Below, piece by piece: positions 51,366 through 61,480 of a stretch of DNA of 64,000 nucleotides; position 1 is the stretch's first letter; each line of letters starts with the position of its first letter. The notes under the pieces are model-generated. The model ran no database searches. It saw only the letters and a program-made list of their open reading frames with translations, and was not told the origin of the DNA. A program made the translations under genes and the position numbers. The stretch comes from Pseudoalteromonas sp. CO133X (lineage in GTDB: Bacteria > Pseudomonadota > Gammaproteobacteria > Enterobacterales > Alteromonadaceae), in NCBI GenBank assembly GCA_004208945.1, contig SGPE01000021.1:124001-188000 (forward strand). The letters are read 5' to 3'.

Positions 51366-53591
51366 TTACTCAACGTTAAAGTGTCGGTTGAAGAAACTTG
51401 TGATGGTTTGGTGTAAGTGCGTTTGCACGCTCTTGCCACGTAAACTGTGTTTTGAGCCCGGGTAAGTCATCATTTCGAACTGCTTTTCTTGATCTTGCAG
51501 TTGTTTGAATAACTTAGTGGCGTGAGTGAATAACACGTTATCATCCGCCATACCGTGATAAATCATCAACGGGCCTTTTAAGCCTTCAGCATAGGGGAAT
51601 ACGGCACTTGCTTCGTAACCTTTCGCGTTAGTTGCAGGGTGACCGACATAACGTTCAGTGTAGTGCGTATCGTACAGTGCCCAATCAGTTACTGGCGCAC
51701 CAGAAACACCGGCTTTAAAGTAGTCGCCCGCTTTAAACATCGTCATAAGCGCCATGTAACCACCGTAGCTGTGGCCATAAATACCAATACGCTCAGGGTC
51801 AACGTAATCAAGGGTACGTAAGAACTCGACACCTTTGATTTGATCAGCAACTTCAGCAACACCTAAGTGCTTATAAATCACATCTTCAAACTTTTTACCA
51901 CGGTTGTATGAACCACGGTTATCAAGTTGGAAAATAACATAGCCTTGTTGTGCCATGTATTGGAAGTACAAGTTTTTGCTGCGCCAGCTGTTCGTTACGC
52001 GCTGAGCATGAGGGCCGCCATACACGTTAACTATAACCGGGTGCTTTTTACCGTCTTGGTAATTAGTTGGCTTGAATAAACGGTAATGCATGATTTGCCC
52101 GTCTTCAGCCGTTAACGTGCCGTATTCTGGGGTGACTAAATCAGCTAGGTAAGGCGTTAATGGGTGTGACTTATCAAGTTTATTTTCTTCAAGCCAAGTG
52201 ATGAAATCACCATTGATTTTACGTAATGCTGCAGAGCCCGGCTTATTCACTGATGAGCTGTTATCGATAAAGGTTTTGTTATCTTTAGCAATCACCACAT
52301 TATGGTAAGCACCTAGCTCAGTTACGCGCTTAATTTCGCCTTTTTTGAATAGCGGTACGCTGTATAGGTGGCTCTCAAGTGCTGTGTCTTTACGACCTGC
52401 AAAATAAACGATGCCTTTTTTCTCATCAATCCCTTTTAAGCTGTCAACAACCCATTCACCTTGGGTGATTTGGCGGATCATTTCACCATTTGTGCGGTAT
52501 AAATATAGGTGTTTAAAACCATCGCGTTCAGATGCCCAAACAAAATGCTTTTTATCATTTAAGAACTCAAGATCAAAGTGTAGGTTTATCCACGTTTTGC
52601 TTGTTTCTGTTAATGCGACTTTTTGTTTTTTACTATCGCTATTATAAAAACGCAGCTCTAAATTGTGTTGTGAACGGTCTTGCCACTGATATGACAAGGT
52701 TTTGTTGTCTTTTAACCACTTAGCTCGAGCGATGTAGATGTCTTTATCTTCACCTAAATCAATCCAATCAGTTTTTTGATTGTTGATATTTACTACGCCA
52801 AGTTTTATTTCAACATTATCAGTGCCAGTGAACGGATAGCGTTGATTAAAAAGCTTTACTTCATCTGCGTAAATTTCGTTACGAATAGCTTCTTTTACAG
52901 GGCTTTCATCAACACGGGTATAGGCAATTTTTGCTTCATCACCTGACCACCAGTAGCCCGTCATACGGCCCATTTCTTCTTGCGCAACAAATTCAGCCAT
53001 GCCGTTTTTAATTACGCCACCGCCATCGTTACTTAATTGGATTTCTTTACCCGTTTTTAAATTAAGCGCGTAAAGATTTTGCTCACGGATAAAGGATACA
53101 TAATGGCCTTTTGGTGAGAAACGTGCATCGGTTTCAAATGCGTCAGTGTCCGTTAACTTGCGGCTTTTAGCTGAGGCAAGTTCGTAGTAGTAAAGATCAC
53201 CATTAAGTGGAAAAAGGAGTGCCTTTCCATCTTTTGACCATTTGTATTCTAAAATGCCTTTACCAAAAATACGCTGACGTTCACGACGTGCTTTTTCTTC
53301 ATCAGATAAATTTTCTGGGCCTGAAAATAATGCTGCGGAGTCAACCAGTAGACGATTTTTGTTATCTTTTAGATTGTATTCCCATAAATCGTAGCGGTTA
53401 TAGTCATCTGTTTTACCTTGTAGGTAAGTAACTCGACTTCCATCAGGTGAAAACTTTAATTGTACAGGCGCTTTACCAGCTAGGCTTGGATCATCAAAAA
53501 TACGTTCTAGGGTGAGTTGTTCTGCGTTTACACTAAATACCGTTGCAACCATTGGCAGGGCAAGTGAGAGATATTTAATTTTTTTTAGCAC
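51366..53591 (-). CDS. S9 family peptidase, dipeptidyl-peptidase IV type
   Basis: 741 residues with an N-terminal signal peptide (cleavage near VNA-EQL). A beta-propeller (about 40-470) with DPP-IV-like FVAQEEMGRMTGYWWSGD (Glu pair that binds the peptide N terminus), then an alpha/beta hydrolase with the nucleophile Ser in YGHSYGGYMALM, Asp in GMADDNVLF and His in SKHSLRG. Cleaves X-Pro or X-Ala dipeptides in the periplasm. Own terminator at 51313-51338. Confidence 0.93.
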   Translation of the reverse strand: MLKKIKYLSLALPMVATVFSVNAEQLTLERIFDDPSLAGKAPVQLKFSPDGSRVTYLQGKTDDYNRYDLWEYNLKDNKNRLLVDSAALFSGPENLSDEEKARRERQRIFGKGILEYKWSKDGKALLFPLNGDLYYYELASAKSRKLTDTDAFETDARFSPKGHYVSFIREQNLYALNLKTGKEIQLSNDGGGVIKNGMAEFVAQEEMGRMTGYWWSGDEAKIAYTRVDESPVKEAIRNEIYADEVKLFNQRYPFTGTDNVEIKLGVVNINNQKTDWIDLGEDKDIYIARAKWLKDNKTLSYQWQDRSQHNLELRFYNSDSKKQKVALTETSKTWINLHFDLEFLNDKKHFVWASERDGFKHLYLYRTNGEMIRQITQGEWVVDSLKGIDEKKGIVYFAGRKDTALESHLYSVPLFKKGEIKRVTELGAYHNVVIAKDNKTFIDNSSSVNKPGSAALRKINGDFITWLEENKLDKSHPLTPYLADLVTPEYGTLTAEDGQIMHYRLFKPTNYQDGKKHPVIVNVYGGPHAQRVTNSWRSKNLYFQYMAQQGYVIFQLDNRGSYNRGKKFEDVIYKHLGVAEVADQIKGVEFLRTLDYVDPERIGIYGHSYGGYMALMTMFKAGDYFKAGVSGAPVTDWALYDTHYTERYVGHPATNAKGYEASAVFPYAEGLKGPLMIYHGMADDNVLFTHATKLFKQLQDQEKQFEMMTYPGSKHSLRGKSVQTHLHQTITSFFNRHFNVE

Positions 53592-53703
53592 AAGGGTACC
53601 TTTGCTCGAATAAAAACTGCCACGATGTTAATGGTAAGCTTAGGCAACTGCAACTAAATGCTATAAAGTAGCAGGGGTACAACTTAGATTTAAGGATTTT
53701 TTG

Positions 53704-54108
53704 ATGGAAAATACCCACACGCCGTTTTCTCTGGCCAAAGAATTACAGCGCGACTGTATCGAACTTGCTGATTGGCCACTGTGTAAAGTATTGCTGATGA
53801 ATGACAGCCAATATCCGTGGTTTATTTTAGTGCCAAGAGAGGCGGGTGTTAAAGAGATCATTGACCTGTCTGAACAGCAACAAATTATGTTACTTCAAGA
53901 ATCTGCTAAGTTAAGTAAGCTGCTTCAACAGGTATTTAGCCCTGATAAGCTGAATGTTGCTGCACTGGGTAATATGGTACCGCAATTACATATTCATCAT
54001 ATTGCGCGTTTTAAAAGCGATGCCGCATGGCCTGCACCTGTATGGGGAAAGTTACCTGCTATACCTTATAGCGATCAGCAAATTTCAGCACTTAAAGCGC
54101 ATTTTTAA
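53704..54108 (+). CDS. HIT-domain protein
   Basis: 134 residues from ATG 53704; a TTG one codon earlier is possible. HIT family with LVPREAGVKEIIDL and the histidine triad QLHIHHIARF. These proteins hydrolyse or transfer nucleotides (AMP-lysine, Ap4A-like). Divergent from the DPP-IV gene. Confidence 0.9.
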   Translation: MENTHTPFSLAKELQRDCIELADWPLCKVLLMNDSQYPWFILVPREAGVKEIIDLSEQQQIMLLQESAKLSKLLQQVFSPDKLNVAALGNMVPQLHIHHIARFKSDAAWPAPVWGKLPAIPYSDQQISALKAHF

Positions 54109-54163
54109 TATTCGTGCTAGAGTAAAATTTATTTTTCAGAATGCCAAAAGGAGGGAGTAAAAA

Positions 54164-54913
54164 GTGAAAGGATTAATGCTTTCAGTACTTTTTATTTTTA
54201 GCTCCTTTTCGTGTTTTGCTAAAAGTTATTACTTTGTAGGGAGCCATTTTCCCGCAATTTTGGAGCCCAATCCCCAAGGAGATGCTACCGGACTGGGTGC
54301 TGATATTGTTCATGAAATATGTCGGCGTTTAGGGCATACCGTAATTATCGATGTGATGCCATTGAAGCGAGCGTTGAAAATGGTTGAGCAAGGGAAGGCT
54401 GATGCGATTATTGGACCTTACAAGTCGCTGCTTCGCGAGCAATATATTCTGTACAGTGAACAGCCTTTCTATGAGGATCCTATTGTATTTTATACTAAAC
54501 CGAGTAACTCAGTTACTTGGCTTGGCAACTTCGCCAGTTTAAAAAAAGACGTAATAGGTGTAATTCGAGGTTGGGATTACGGTCAAGAGTTTAAGCGTTA
54601 TGAATCGAGTTTATCACTCTCTGAGGTGGCGAGTGTGCAAGCAAGCTTTTTACAGTTAATGTACGATAGAGTTGATTTGCTTCTGGCTCATCCACGTGCG
54701 GCAAAGCCTGTAATCGAAAGATTAGGGATTGCTGAAGACGTTATTATGCTTTCGCCCTTGCTAACTGTTAATCAAGGTTATTTTGGTTTCTCTAAACAAC
54801 GAGAGTTAGGTCGTTTTATTGATGAGTTTAACCGAGAGTTTCATAACATGTTGATAAGTGGCGATATCGTAAAGTTAAACAACAAGTATGGACTCAGTTT
54901 TGTTGCTCATTAA
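54164..54913 (+). CDS. Periplasmic solute-binding protein, family 3-like
   Basis: 249 residues from GTG 54164, after a strong AGGAGG. Signal peptide to SCFA; mature lobes with GLGADIVHEICRRLGHTVII, VEQGKADAIIGPYKS, SEQPFYEDPIVFYT and the C-terminal helix typical of SBP_bac_3. No transporter membrane genes nearby, so an orphan binding protein or sensor. It is not closely similar to the 42088-43029 protein beyond the fold. Confidence 0.82.
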   Translation: MKGLMLSVLFIFSSFSCFAKSYYFVGSHFPAILEPNPQGDATGLGADIVHEICRRLGHTVIIDVMPLKRALKMVEQGKADAIIGPYKSLLREQYILYSEQPFYEDPIVFYTKPSNSVTWLGNFASLKKDVIGVIRGWDYGQEFKRYESSLSLSEVASVQASFLQLMYDRVDLLLAHPRAAKPVIERLGIAEDVIMLSPLLTVNQGYFGFSKQRELGRFIDEFNREFHNMLISGDIVKLNNKYGLSFVAH

Positions 54914-54928
54914 TAAGCTTTAAATAAT

Positions 54929-54957
54929 AAAAAACGCTGCCACTGGCAGCGTTTTTT
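54929..54957. terminator. Bidirectional terminator
   Basis: AAACGCTGCC-act-GGCAGCGTTT with flanking A and T runs, between the binding protein and the DPP III-like gene. Confidence 0.85.
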
Positions 54958-54975
54958 ACTTCAAAAATAACTGGT

Positions 54976-56679
54976 TTAGTTTAAACCTAATACGTCTTTA
55001 CCTTGCTTGAAGGTTACATCAACAGGGATATTTGCTTGGCTTAGCTTTTCTAAATCTTTAGCAAGCTCAGCTTTAATCTCACCATGAGTTGCGATTAACT
55101 GATCAACTTTTTGGTAATCACCGTCACCTTGAATCGTTAAGATTAAGCGCGAAAGTTTTTCCATTGCTTGACTCATTTTCTCCATGTTAACGCTGTATAA
55201 GCCGTCCGCATTTTTAGAAAACGCACCTTCTTCAGCAAAGAAGTTAAAGCGGATCATATTTGCTTTACCGTGGGCACTTGATGCACCAAAACGCACTGAG
55301 CGGAAGATACCAGCCATGAAGGTGATGTAATAATCTTCTAATGTTCCGTCAGTGATTTCGCCTTTTTTAAGTAGCTGTTCAACCATGTAAAGCCCTAGGA
55401 TATCTGCTTTACCTTCTTCAAGGGCACTGGCATGCTCTTGTAGTGATTGGCGAACTGTCCCTTTACCTGTAAGGGTGTTTTTAATGCCTAAACCATGGGC
55501 TACTTCGTGGAACATGGTGTTAGCAAAAAATGCATCAAAGGTGATGTGCTTACGTTGCTCTGGAACGATTAACTGCTCTGAAATTGGCACTAAGATTTTA
55601 TCGAACTTAGCGCGCATTGCATTTTTCAGCTGTAAGCGACGTGTGCCTTTTTCTAATTGAACTTGCTCGTCATTTGGCAGGTTGATGGCAATTGTTTTAC
55701 TACCTGCATTTGAGTGGCCAGCATAGTACACAACATCATAAGCATTTAGGTCTGCATCTGAGCCTGGTACTTCTTGCTTGTACTTGTCTGCAACAGGTAA
55801 GCCTTTTTGTAACTCAGGTAGAAAAGCAGCAAACTTAGCTAAGCGCTCGCTCCAAGCAAGGTCTTTAATAAGTACATAAGATTCATAGGCGGCGCGATAA
55901 CCGAATAGCTGATCTTCGTAAGTTTCGATAGGACCTATAACAACATCAATTGGGTTATTTTTCATATCCATCCACGCAAAGTCAGATGGTTGGAAATCAT
56001 CACTTACTAGGGCATCGGCACGCATGCTTAAGTAGTTTGCAAATTCTTTGTCGTCAGCAAGTTTACTTGCTTCACGTAGTAAGTTCGCAGCTTTTTCAAG
56101 CTCTTGTGCATATTCTACAGAGTATGCAACGCTATAAAGTTTGCCATTTTCATCACGCTTAATTACAGAATAAAGGCCTGTTTTGTCTTCAACATTTGCG
56201 CTATTTAATTCTTCTTTAGTGATATCGCTTGGGTAAAAACCTGCGCCTAGTGGCTTTTCTTCGTAGCCAGATAAAAATACTTTATCGCCATTTAAACGAT
56301 CCCAAGGGCCGTAGTTGATATCTGCAAATTTCTGAACTTTTTCATCATTAATTTTTGCTAAAAATGCGCCTTTGTTCTCACCAAATGCTTGATGCCAAAA
56401 TAGTTGATCCATGATTTTTGATGCATCAATTAGCTTACCAACCATTTGTTTTTGATTGTCACTTAAGTGGCTTAAGTCTGATGTAAGTGTAAAGTCTGTA
56501 TAAATATCTAAACGACTCTTGTCAGCATTGATAAGTTGAGGATTATTTTCTTCAGTAATTTGCTTTGTTTGTTGTGCTGTAGGCTTAGTTTGAGAAGTGG
56601 TTGCTTGCTCATTAGAGCATGCGCCAAGAAAAACAGCACCTGATAAGATAAGTGCTTGGCTAATTTTATTTAATGTCAT
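54976..56679 (-). CDS. Dipeptidyl-peptidase III-like zinc lipoprotein
   Basis: 567 residues from ATG 56679, chosen for the lipoprotein signal (lipobox FLGAC) and because the upstream in-frame extension lacks an RBS. Helical metallopeptidase with zinc motif FHEVAHGLG (HExxH) and the distant third ligand region EEGKADILGLYMVEQL, the arrangement of the M49/DPP III clan, whose classic motif is HELLGH with one extra residue. Members of this bacterial branch are poorly studied. It is anchored to the outer or inner membrane and may trim peptides in the periplasm. Confidence 0.85.
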   Translation of the reverse strand: MTLNKISQALILSGAVFLGACSNEQATTSQTKPTAQQTKQITEENNPQLINADKSRLDIYTDFTLTSDLSHLSDNQKQMVGKLIDASKIMDQLFWHQAFGENKGAFLAKINDEKVQKFADINYGPWDRLNGDKVFLSGYEEKPLGAGFYPSDITKEELNSANVEDKTGLYSVIKRDENGKLYSVAYSVEYAQELEKAANLLREASKLADDKEFANYLSMRADALVSDDFQPSDFAWMDMKNNPIDVVIGPIETYEDQLFGYRAAYESYVLIKDLAWSERLAKFAAFLPELQKGLPVADKYKQEVPGSDADLNAYDVVYYAGHSNAGSKTIAINLPNDEQVQLEKGTRRLQLKNAMRAKFDKILVPISEQLIVPEQRKHITFDAFFANTMFHEVAHGLGIKNTLTGKGTVRQSLQEHASALEEGKADILGLYMVEQLLKKGEITDGTLEDYYITFMAGIFRSVRFGASSAHGKANMIRFNFFAEEGAFSKNADGLYSVNMEKMSQAMEKLSRLILTIQGDGDYQKVDQLIATHGEIKAELAKDLEKLSQANIPVDVTFKQGKDVLGLN

Positions 56680-56947
56680 TTTTTTGCCCGTTAGAAAGAG
56701 AGAATCATTACGTTTAAAACAGAATGTCTTCGCATTAAAGCAAATCTGACATATATATGGCAAGTTTACTGCGCTAGAAGCAATATTTATTTATCAGGTA
56801 GTGACTTAAAAATAAAAAAATATAATTTCTGTGTTTTTCTTAACTTTAGCGCTAACTTAGATAATACTAAAACTATAATTAATCTAAGAATGTCAGTCAT
56901 TAGTTTACGTTATTTGCAAGTGACTAATTCAAGAGGATGGCACGTAT

Positions 56948-57790
56948 ATGTCAACAGAGAATGCTTTACTGACCATTTTGGTCGACAGAATAAATAATGA
57001 CACGTTAGTGTTACCTACCTTACCGGAAGTTGCTGTCAAAGTGAGACAAGCGGCGGACGATCCGAATGTAAATTTAATGCAGATGGCGGATGTCATTGCA
57101 CATGATCCTGCTTTATCGGCAAGAATGATTAAAGTGGCCAACAGTGCATTTATGGGACGCTCAGTGAAGGTCACAAATTTACATCAAGCGGTAACACGTA
57201 TTGGTTTAAGGCAAATTAAGAATATTGCTACGGCAATGGCCATGGAACAGCTTTTTGTTTCACATAATGAGTTAATTAAAGGTTATATGGATAAAGCATG
57301 GCAAAAGACGCTTAAAGTTGCCTGCCATTCAATTACCTTAATGGACTTCTTTTTACATACGAATAAGCACACGTCATTGAATCGAGATACCATTACACTC
57401 GCTTCATTGGTTTATAACATTGGCGTGCTACCCATTCTTACTGAAGCTGAAAAACACCCCGAAGTATTTGCCAATCCTAGTTTTCTTGCCCACGCTATTC
57501 AAAAGCTAGGGGGGAAGGTCGGCGGTGCTATCATGCGAGCATGGGGCTTCACTGATGAGTTTGTTGAAGTTGCTGAAAGCTGGGCAAATCCTAATTACCG
57601 CCCTGAGCATATTTGTTACGTGGATTTTATCCGTATTGGTGCGATTCTGGAGGGAATTTTACAAGTTTCAGATAAATCGGCTGCGTTGCAAATGTATGTT
57701 GATAAAGGGGTCATTGAGTCTCTGGATATGTTCAATACTGATGAGTACCATAATATGCTCAATGAGGTTAAGGCTGTTTTTACCGACTAA
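56948..57790 (+). CDS. HDOD-domain signalling protein
   Basis: 280 residues, ATG after AAGAGGATGG. HDOD domain (about 15-215): LPTLPEVAVKVRQAADDPNV, VIAHDPALSARMIKVANSAF, AVTRIGLRQIKNIA. It lacks the catalytic HD pair and acts as a non-enzymatic output or scaffold in signalling, often with c-di-GMP or motility control. No additional domain. Confidence 0.92.
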   Translation: MSTENALLTILVDRINNDTLVLPTLPEVAVKVRQAADDPNVNLMQMADVIAHDPALSARMIKVANSAFMGRSVKVTNLHQAVTRIGLRQIKNIATAMAMEQLFVSHNELIKGYMDKAWQKTLKVACHSITLMDFFLHTNKHTSLNRDTITLASLVYNIGVLPILTEAEKHPEVFANPSFLAHAIQKLGGKVGGAIMRAWGFTDEFVEVAESWANPNYRPEHICYVDFIRIGAILEGILQVSDKSAALQMYVDKGVIESLDMFNTDEYHNMLNEVKAVFTD

Positions 57791-57836
57791 AGCCACATAG
57801 GGTATAATTTTTATTTACTCAGTATGAAGTAATTGA

Positions 57837-57863
57837 AAAGTGCGATATTTATCGCACTTTTTT
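57837..57863. terminator. Bidirectional terminator
   Basis: AAAAGTGCGAT-attt-ATCGCACTTTTTT between the convergent HDOD and rdgC genes. Confidence 0.85.
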
Positions 57864-57876
57864 GTGTCACGCTCGG

Positions 57877-58785
57877 TTATAAATCGTCAGCGTCACCAAG
57901 CCCTTGTGTTAGCTCTTCTAACATTTGCTTGATCTCTTCTGATGCGAGGATAAAGTCTGCATCGAGCTTGACTGCCATATCTTCTTTAGGAATGTCAGCG
58001 TTTTCTTCTTTTAATGTTTCTGAGTAGTTCATGCGTTTGATAGAACCATCATTTTGCAGCATAAACTTAACGCGTTCTTGCCAATCTAGCGCAAGCTTAG
58101 TTACACGCTTACCATTTTCTAGATGCGACTTAACTTCATCACATGAAAGGTCATGACCTTTTAGTTTTACCTGAGCACCGCTGTCATCAGCTTCTTCAAG
58201 CTCGGCATCATTGCCGATAGCAAACCCGTCAGGTGCACTGAACTTAGTTAGCCAATCTGTTAAAAATACATCAAGGTCGTAATTTGCAAATGCAGGAACA
58301 ACAGGCAGTGTGCCAAGTGATTTACGAAGTAGGGCTAGCAGCTCTTCTGCTTTGTTAAAGCTTGCGCTGTTTACGATTACCCAGCCATTTTTTTGATCAA
58401 TAAAGGCAAACTGTAGGCTCGATTTTTTAAATGCTTGAGGAAGCAGCGTATGTAGGATATTTTCTTTTAATTCGTCTTTTTCTTTTTTCTTAACAGGACG
58501 ATTTTCTTCGGCTTCAATTTGTTCTACTTTTTCAATTACAAGTTCGTTGATTACGGCCGCCGGTAGTACTTTTTCTTCACGCTTAGCGCACACTAAAATA
58601 CTGTCTTGAGAGAAGTGAGAAAGTGTTTGGCCATGTTTGCCAAATGCTTTTGTCCAACCAAACGTTGATAGCTCTTGGCCTGTACATGAACGAAATAGGT
58701 CTTGCTCTAGGGCTTTGTCGAAATCTTCTTGGTTATATGAGACGTCTTGTTTAAAGCGGTAACAGATAAGGTTACTAAACCACAT
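57877..58785 (-). CDS. rdgC: Recombination-associated protein RdgC
   Basis: 302 residues from ATG 58785 (MWFSNLICYRFK), the conserved RdgC start and a length close to that of E. coli RdgC; an in-frame extension to 58818 is not conserved. Family blocks: TGQELSTFGWTKAFGKHGQ, VIVNSASFNKAEELLALLR, LALDWQERVKFML. RdgC forms a ring on DNA and limits RecA activity during replication and recombination. Monocistronic. Confidence 0.95.
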   Translation of the reverse strand: MWFSNLICYRFKQDVSYNQEDFDKALEQDLFRSCTGQELSTFGWTKAFGKHGQTLSHFSQDSILVCAKREEKVLPAAVINELVIEKVEQIEAEENRPVKKKEKDELKENILHTLLPQAFKKSSLQFAFIDQKNGWVIVNSASFNKAEELLALLRKSLGTLPVVPAFANYDLDVFLTDWLTKFSAPDGFAIGNDAELEEADDSGAQVKLKGHDLSCDEVKSHLENGKRVTKLALDWQERVKFMLQNDGSIKRMNYSETLKEENADIPKEDMAVKLDADFILASEEIKQMLEELTQGLGDADDL

Positions 58786-58828
58786 AATTAGGCTAATCCT
58801 TTCAATAAATTTGCCCAATCATAACAAT

Positions 58829-58865
58829 AAAAAAGTGATGCCGAAATGAATGATTTCGGCATCAC
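58829..58865 (-). terminator. Terminator of the histidine kinase gene
   Basis: GTGATGCCGAAAT (58835-58847) pairs perfectly with ATTTCGGCATCAC (58853-58865); the A run at 58829-58834 gives a T tail on the minus strand. Confidence 0.85.
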
Positions 58866-58875
58866 GGCGTTTTGC

Positions 58876-60639
58876 TTACGAGTTGAACATTGAAAGCGGT
58901 TTCGGCATGTTTTTTGGAAAGCTTATGTGATAGTGCAAGCCTTTACCAGGTTCACTATTGACTTCAATATCACCACTAAGCGTTTGTTTCACTAGGTTAA
59001 AGGTGATATGTGTCCCTAGGCCACTGCCGCCTTGGTCGCGTTTGGTGGTAAAGAATGGGTCAAAAAGTTTTTCTAACTGCTCTTTGGTAACGCCATTACC
59101 GTTATCTTTAAAGTCGATGATCACTTCATCTTCTTCGTCTTTGATAATGATATCAATAAGGCCATTTTCGATGCCCTCGAAGCCGTGGATCAGCGAGTTC
59201 ATAATAAGATTGGTGAAAATTTGACTAATAGCGCCAGCCGGTAAGTTAAGGGTTAAATCTTCAGGACAATCAAGATTAATATGATGCGATGTTTTCTTTA
59301 ATTTAGGATGTAGTGAGCGAATAACTTCCCCTAAATATTCTTTAAAGTTAATGGTTCGCACCGCTTCGCTAGCTTGGTCTACTGCAATTTGTTTAAAACT
59401 TGCAACCAACTCTGAAGCGCGGTCAAGGTTACTGGTGAGTAAGCTTGTGCTTTGTTTGGCATCATTAATAAATTCTTCAAGCGCTTTTGGCGACAAGGTT
59501 TTGTCTTTGTAAGCGGCTTCTATTTGATCCAACCGCTCTTGTAAAAATGAGGTTGCAGTTACACCAATACCAATCGGTGTGTTTACATCGTGCGTAATAC
59601 CCGCGACTAAGCCACCTAATGCGGCCATTTTCTCTGAGCCGACAAGGCGCTCTTGTGCCATGTTTAGCTCATCAAGGTAACGTTGTAATTCTGTTTGCTT
59701 GGTAATTAATTCTTGTTCGGTTTGTTTGCGTAAATCGATTTCTTCTGTGAGGGTTAGTTTTTGTTTTTCTAACTCATATTTTTGCTGTTGCAAGTCCATC
59801 ATAGCTTGGCTTAGGTTGGATGTTTTGCGTGCAACTTCTTGCTCTAATTGCAGGTTTTGTTGGTCAAGTTTTTCGTTGCTGATGAGCAGTTCTTTTTGTG
59901 TATGTTCGAGCTCTTCTCTGTACAACACCACTTTATCTATTAAGCGGTTGAATGACTCTTCCATCACTTTTAGTTCGTTATGCTCACTAGTTTCGATTTC
60001 GATGTGACGACCTTCTAAGTCATTGAGCTCTAGGTCTTCAATTTGTTCGGTGAGTTGTGCAAGTGGCTCGGTAAGTTGTTTTCTAAAGGCGATTAAAAAT
60101 AAAATGATCAAAAACGTGGTTTTGATCATCGCATTACCAATCAAGAAATAAATTGAAATCATAATACGGCTAAAGACAACTTCGCGGCTTGAAAATAAGG
60201 TGACATCACCGACTTGGGTTGCTCTGCCTGAAAACTCAAAAATAAGTGGGAAAGTATAACCAAATAAGCCCGAAGGGGTGTCCTCGATAATGGCTTCTTC
60301 TTGCACTAGTTGTTGACTGTATAATTCGTGTATATCTAGAGAACGCCCAAGTTGGGATAAAATTTCACCGCTATCATCACGAACAATAATACCTTCAATC
60401 ATTGGAATGGCGAGTAATCCCTCGGCCGTGGTAATTGTTTGTTTGGTGTTTAACTCCCAAATGGCACGGGTTAAGCTTCGACTAAATGTTTTTTGCAAGG
60501 TGGTTAATTCGTCACGTATATAGTCTTTAGTATTAACGTATTCAGCAATGACCTGCCCACACGTAACTACGAACGTTAATAAAAAGTAGACCGAGAGTAC
60601 GCTGGTTAATAATTTTTTTGACAGGCTTTTTTGTAGCAT
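58876..60639 (-). CDS. Membrane sensor histidine kinase
   Basis: 587 residues from ATG 60639 (MLQKSLSKKLL); a TTG at 60666 in frame is less likely. TM1 about 10-30, a periplasmic domain of ~120 residues, TM2 about 155-180, a HAMP-like linker, a long coiled coil (about 215-330), then HisKA (LVAGITHDVNTPIGIGVT, His in ITHDVNTP) and HATPase (MNSLIHGFEG, DNGNGVTKEQL, GGSGLGTHITFNL). The AGITHDVNTP box is characteristic of a kinase group common in marine gammaproteobacteria. Divergent from the CheY-like gene at 60877, its likely partner. Confidence 0.92.
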   Translation of the reverse strand: MLQKSLSKKLLTSVLSVYFLLTFVVTCGQVIAEYVNTKDYIRDELTTLQKTFSRSLTRAIWELNTKQTITTAEGLLAIPMIEGIIVRDDSGEILSQLGRSLDIHELYSQQLVQEEAIIEDTPSGLFGYTFPLIFEFSGRATQVGDVTLFSSREVVFSRIMISIYFLIGNAMIKTTFLIILFLIAFRKQLTEPLAQLTEQIEDLELNDLEGRHIEIETSEHNELKVMEESFNRLIDKVVLYREELEHTQKELLISNEKLDQQNLQLEQEVARKTSNLSQAMMDLQQQKYELEKQKLTLTEEIDLRKQTEQELITKQTELQRYLDELNMAQERLVGSEKMAALGGLVAGITHDVNTPIGIGVTATSFLQERLDQIEAAYKDKTLSPKALEEFINDAKQSTSLLTSNLDRASELVASFKQIAVDQASEAVRTINFKEYLGEVIRSLHPKLKKTSHHINLDCPEDLTLNLPAGAISQIFTNLIMNSLIHGFEGIENGLIDIIIKDEEDEVIIDFKDNGNGVTKEQLEKLFDPFFTTKRDQGGSGLGTHITFNLVKQTLSGDIEVNSEPGKGLHYHISFPKNMPKPLSMFNS

Positions 60640-60876
60640 GGAATATCCATAGCTCCTTGGTGACAATTGTAATACATTCAGCTAGTTCTAAAGTTAGCTA
60701 ATAAATGATTAAAAATAAATAAATATATCCTTTTTTGAAGAAACATTTATAAATTGTTACTAAATATTGAAAAAACTTAGCCTTACTGCACTTTAAAAAG
60801 TGTGTTATAAATTTACTTCATCTTTTACTTTAGCCTTTTTTAATGTTGTATTTGCTACAGCAAAGATTTTTATCTC

Positions 60877-61251
60877 ATGAATAGTTCTAATTTCACGGTA
60901 CTTGTCTGCGATGACTCAAATGTTGCTAGGAAACAAGTTGTTAGATGCCTAGGTGATTGCATCAGTGCTGATATCCATCAAGCCAAGAATGGCAAAGAAG
61001 CACTCACTTTTTTACGAGAGCAGAGCTTTGATTTGCTGTGCTTGGATTTAACTATGCCAGAAGTCGATGGCGTAACTGTACTCGAAACCATTAAAGCTGA
61101 AAAAATAGAGTGTTTTGTATTAGTTATTTCGGCTGATATTCAAGTTGAAATGAAACAACGAGTTGCAAAACTAGGTGCTATCGACTTTATCGACAAGCCG
61201 ATAGATATTGCCCGCTTAAAAGCGACCTTGCATAAATTTGGTATTCATTAG
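60877..61251 (+). CDS. CheY-like response regulator
   Basis: 124 residues, receiver only: VLVCDDSNVARKQVVR, phospho-acceptor LLCLDLTMPEVDG, IDFIDKPIDIARL (Lys). No output domain. The intergenic region shared with the divergent histidine kinase (60640-60876) suggests they form a pair. Confidence 0.9.
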   Translation: MNSSNFTVLVCDDSNVARKQVVRCLGDCISADIHQAKNGKEALTFLREQSFDLLCLDLTMPEVDGVTVLETIKAEKIECFVLVISADIQVEMKQRVAKLGAIDFIDKPIDIARLKATLHKFGIH

Positions 61252-61332
61252 TGTTTCTTATAACCTAAATGCATAATTTATCTTCAAGTAAAGGGTTGAC
61301 AGCCTAGCTAGTAATAGGGCAGTCTAAAGGCT

Positions 61333-61392
61333 ATGAAAACATTTAATCACGCAACGACCATTATTATTACAACCATCATCCTTACGGGATAG
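61333..61392 (+). CDS. thrL: thr operon leader peptide
   Basis: 19 codons, MKTFNHATTIIITTIILTG, with six Thr and five Ile codons, followed by an attenuator hairpin. This is the classic control of the threonine operon: ribosome stalling at Thr or Ile codons when charged tRNA is scarce prevents the terminator from forming. Confidence 0.9.
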   Translation: MKTFNHATTIIITTIILTG

Positions 61393-61416
61393 TGGCATAG
61401 GTCGGTGCAACAAATA

Positions 61417-61453
61417 TAAAGGCCTGTGTTCACTAGAACACAGGCCTTTTTTT
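61417..61453 (+). terminator. thr attenuator
   Basis: AGGCCTGTGTT-cactag-AACACAGGCCT followed by T7. A perfect 11-bp stem between thrL and thrA. Confidence 0.9.
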
Positions 61454-61480
61454 CGTTTATGGGATGAGGAAACATAAATA

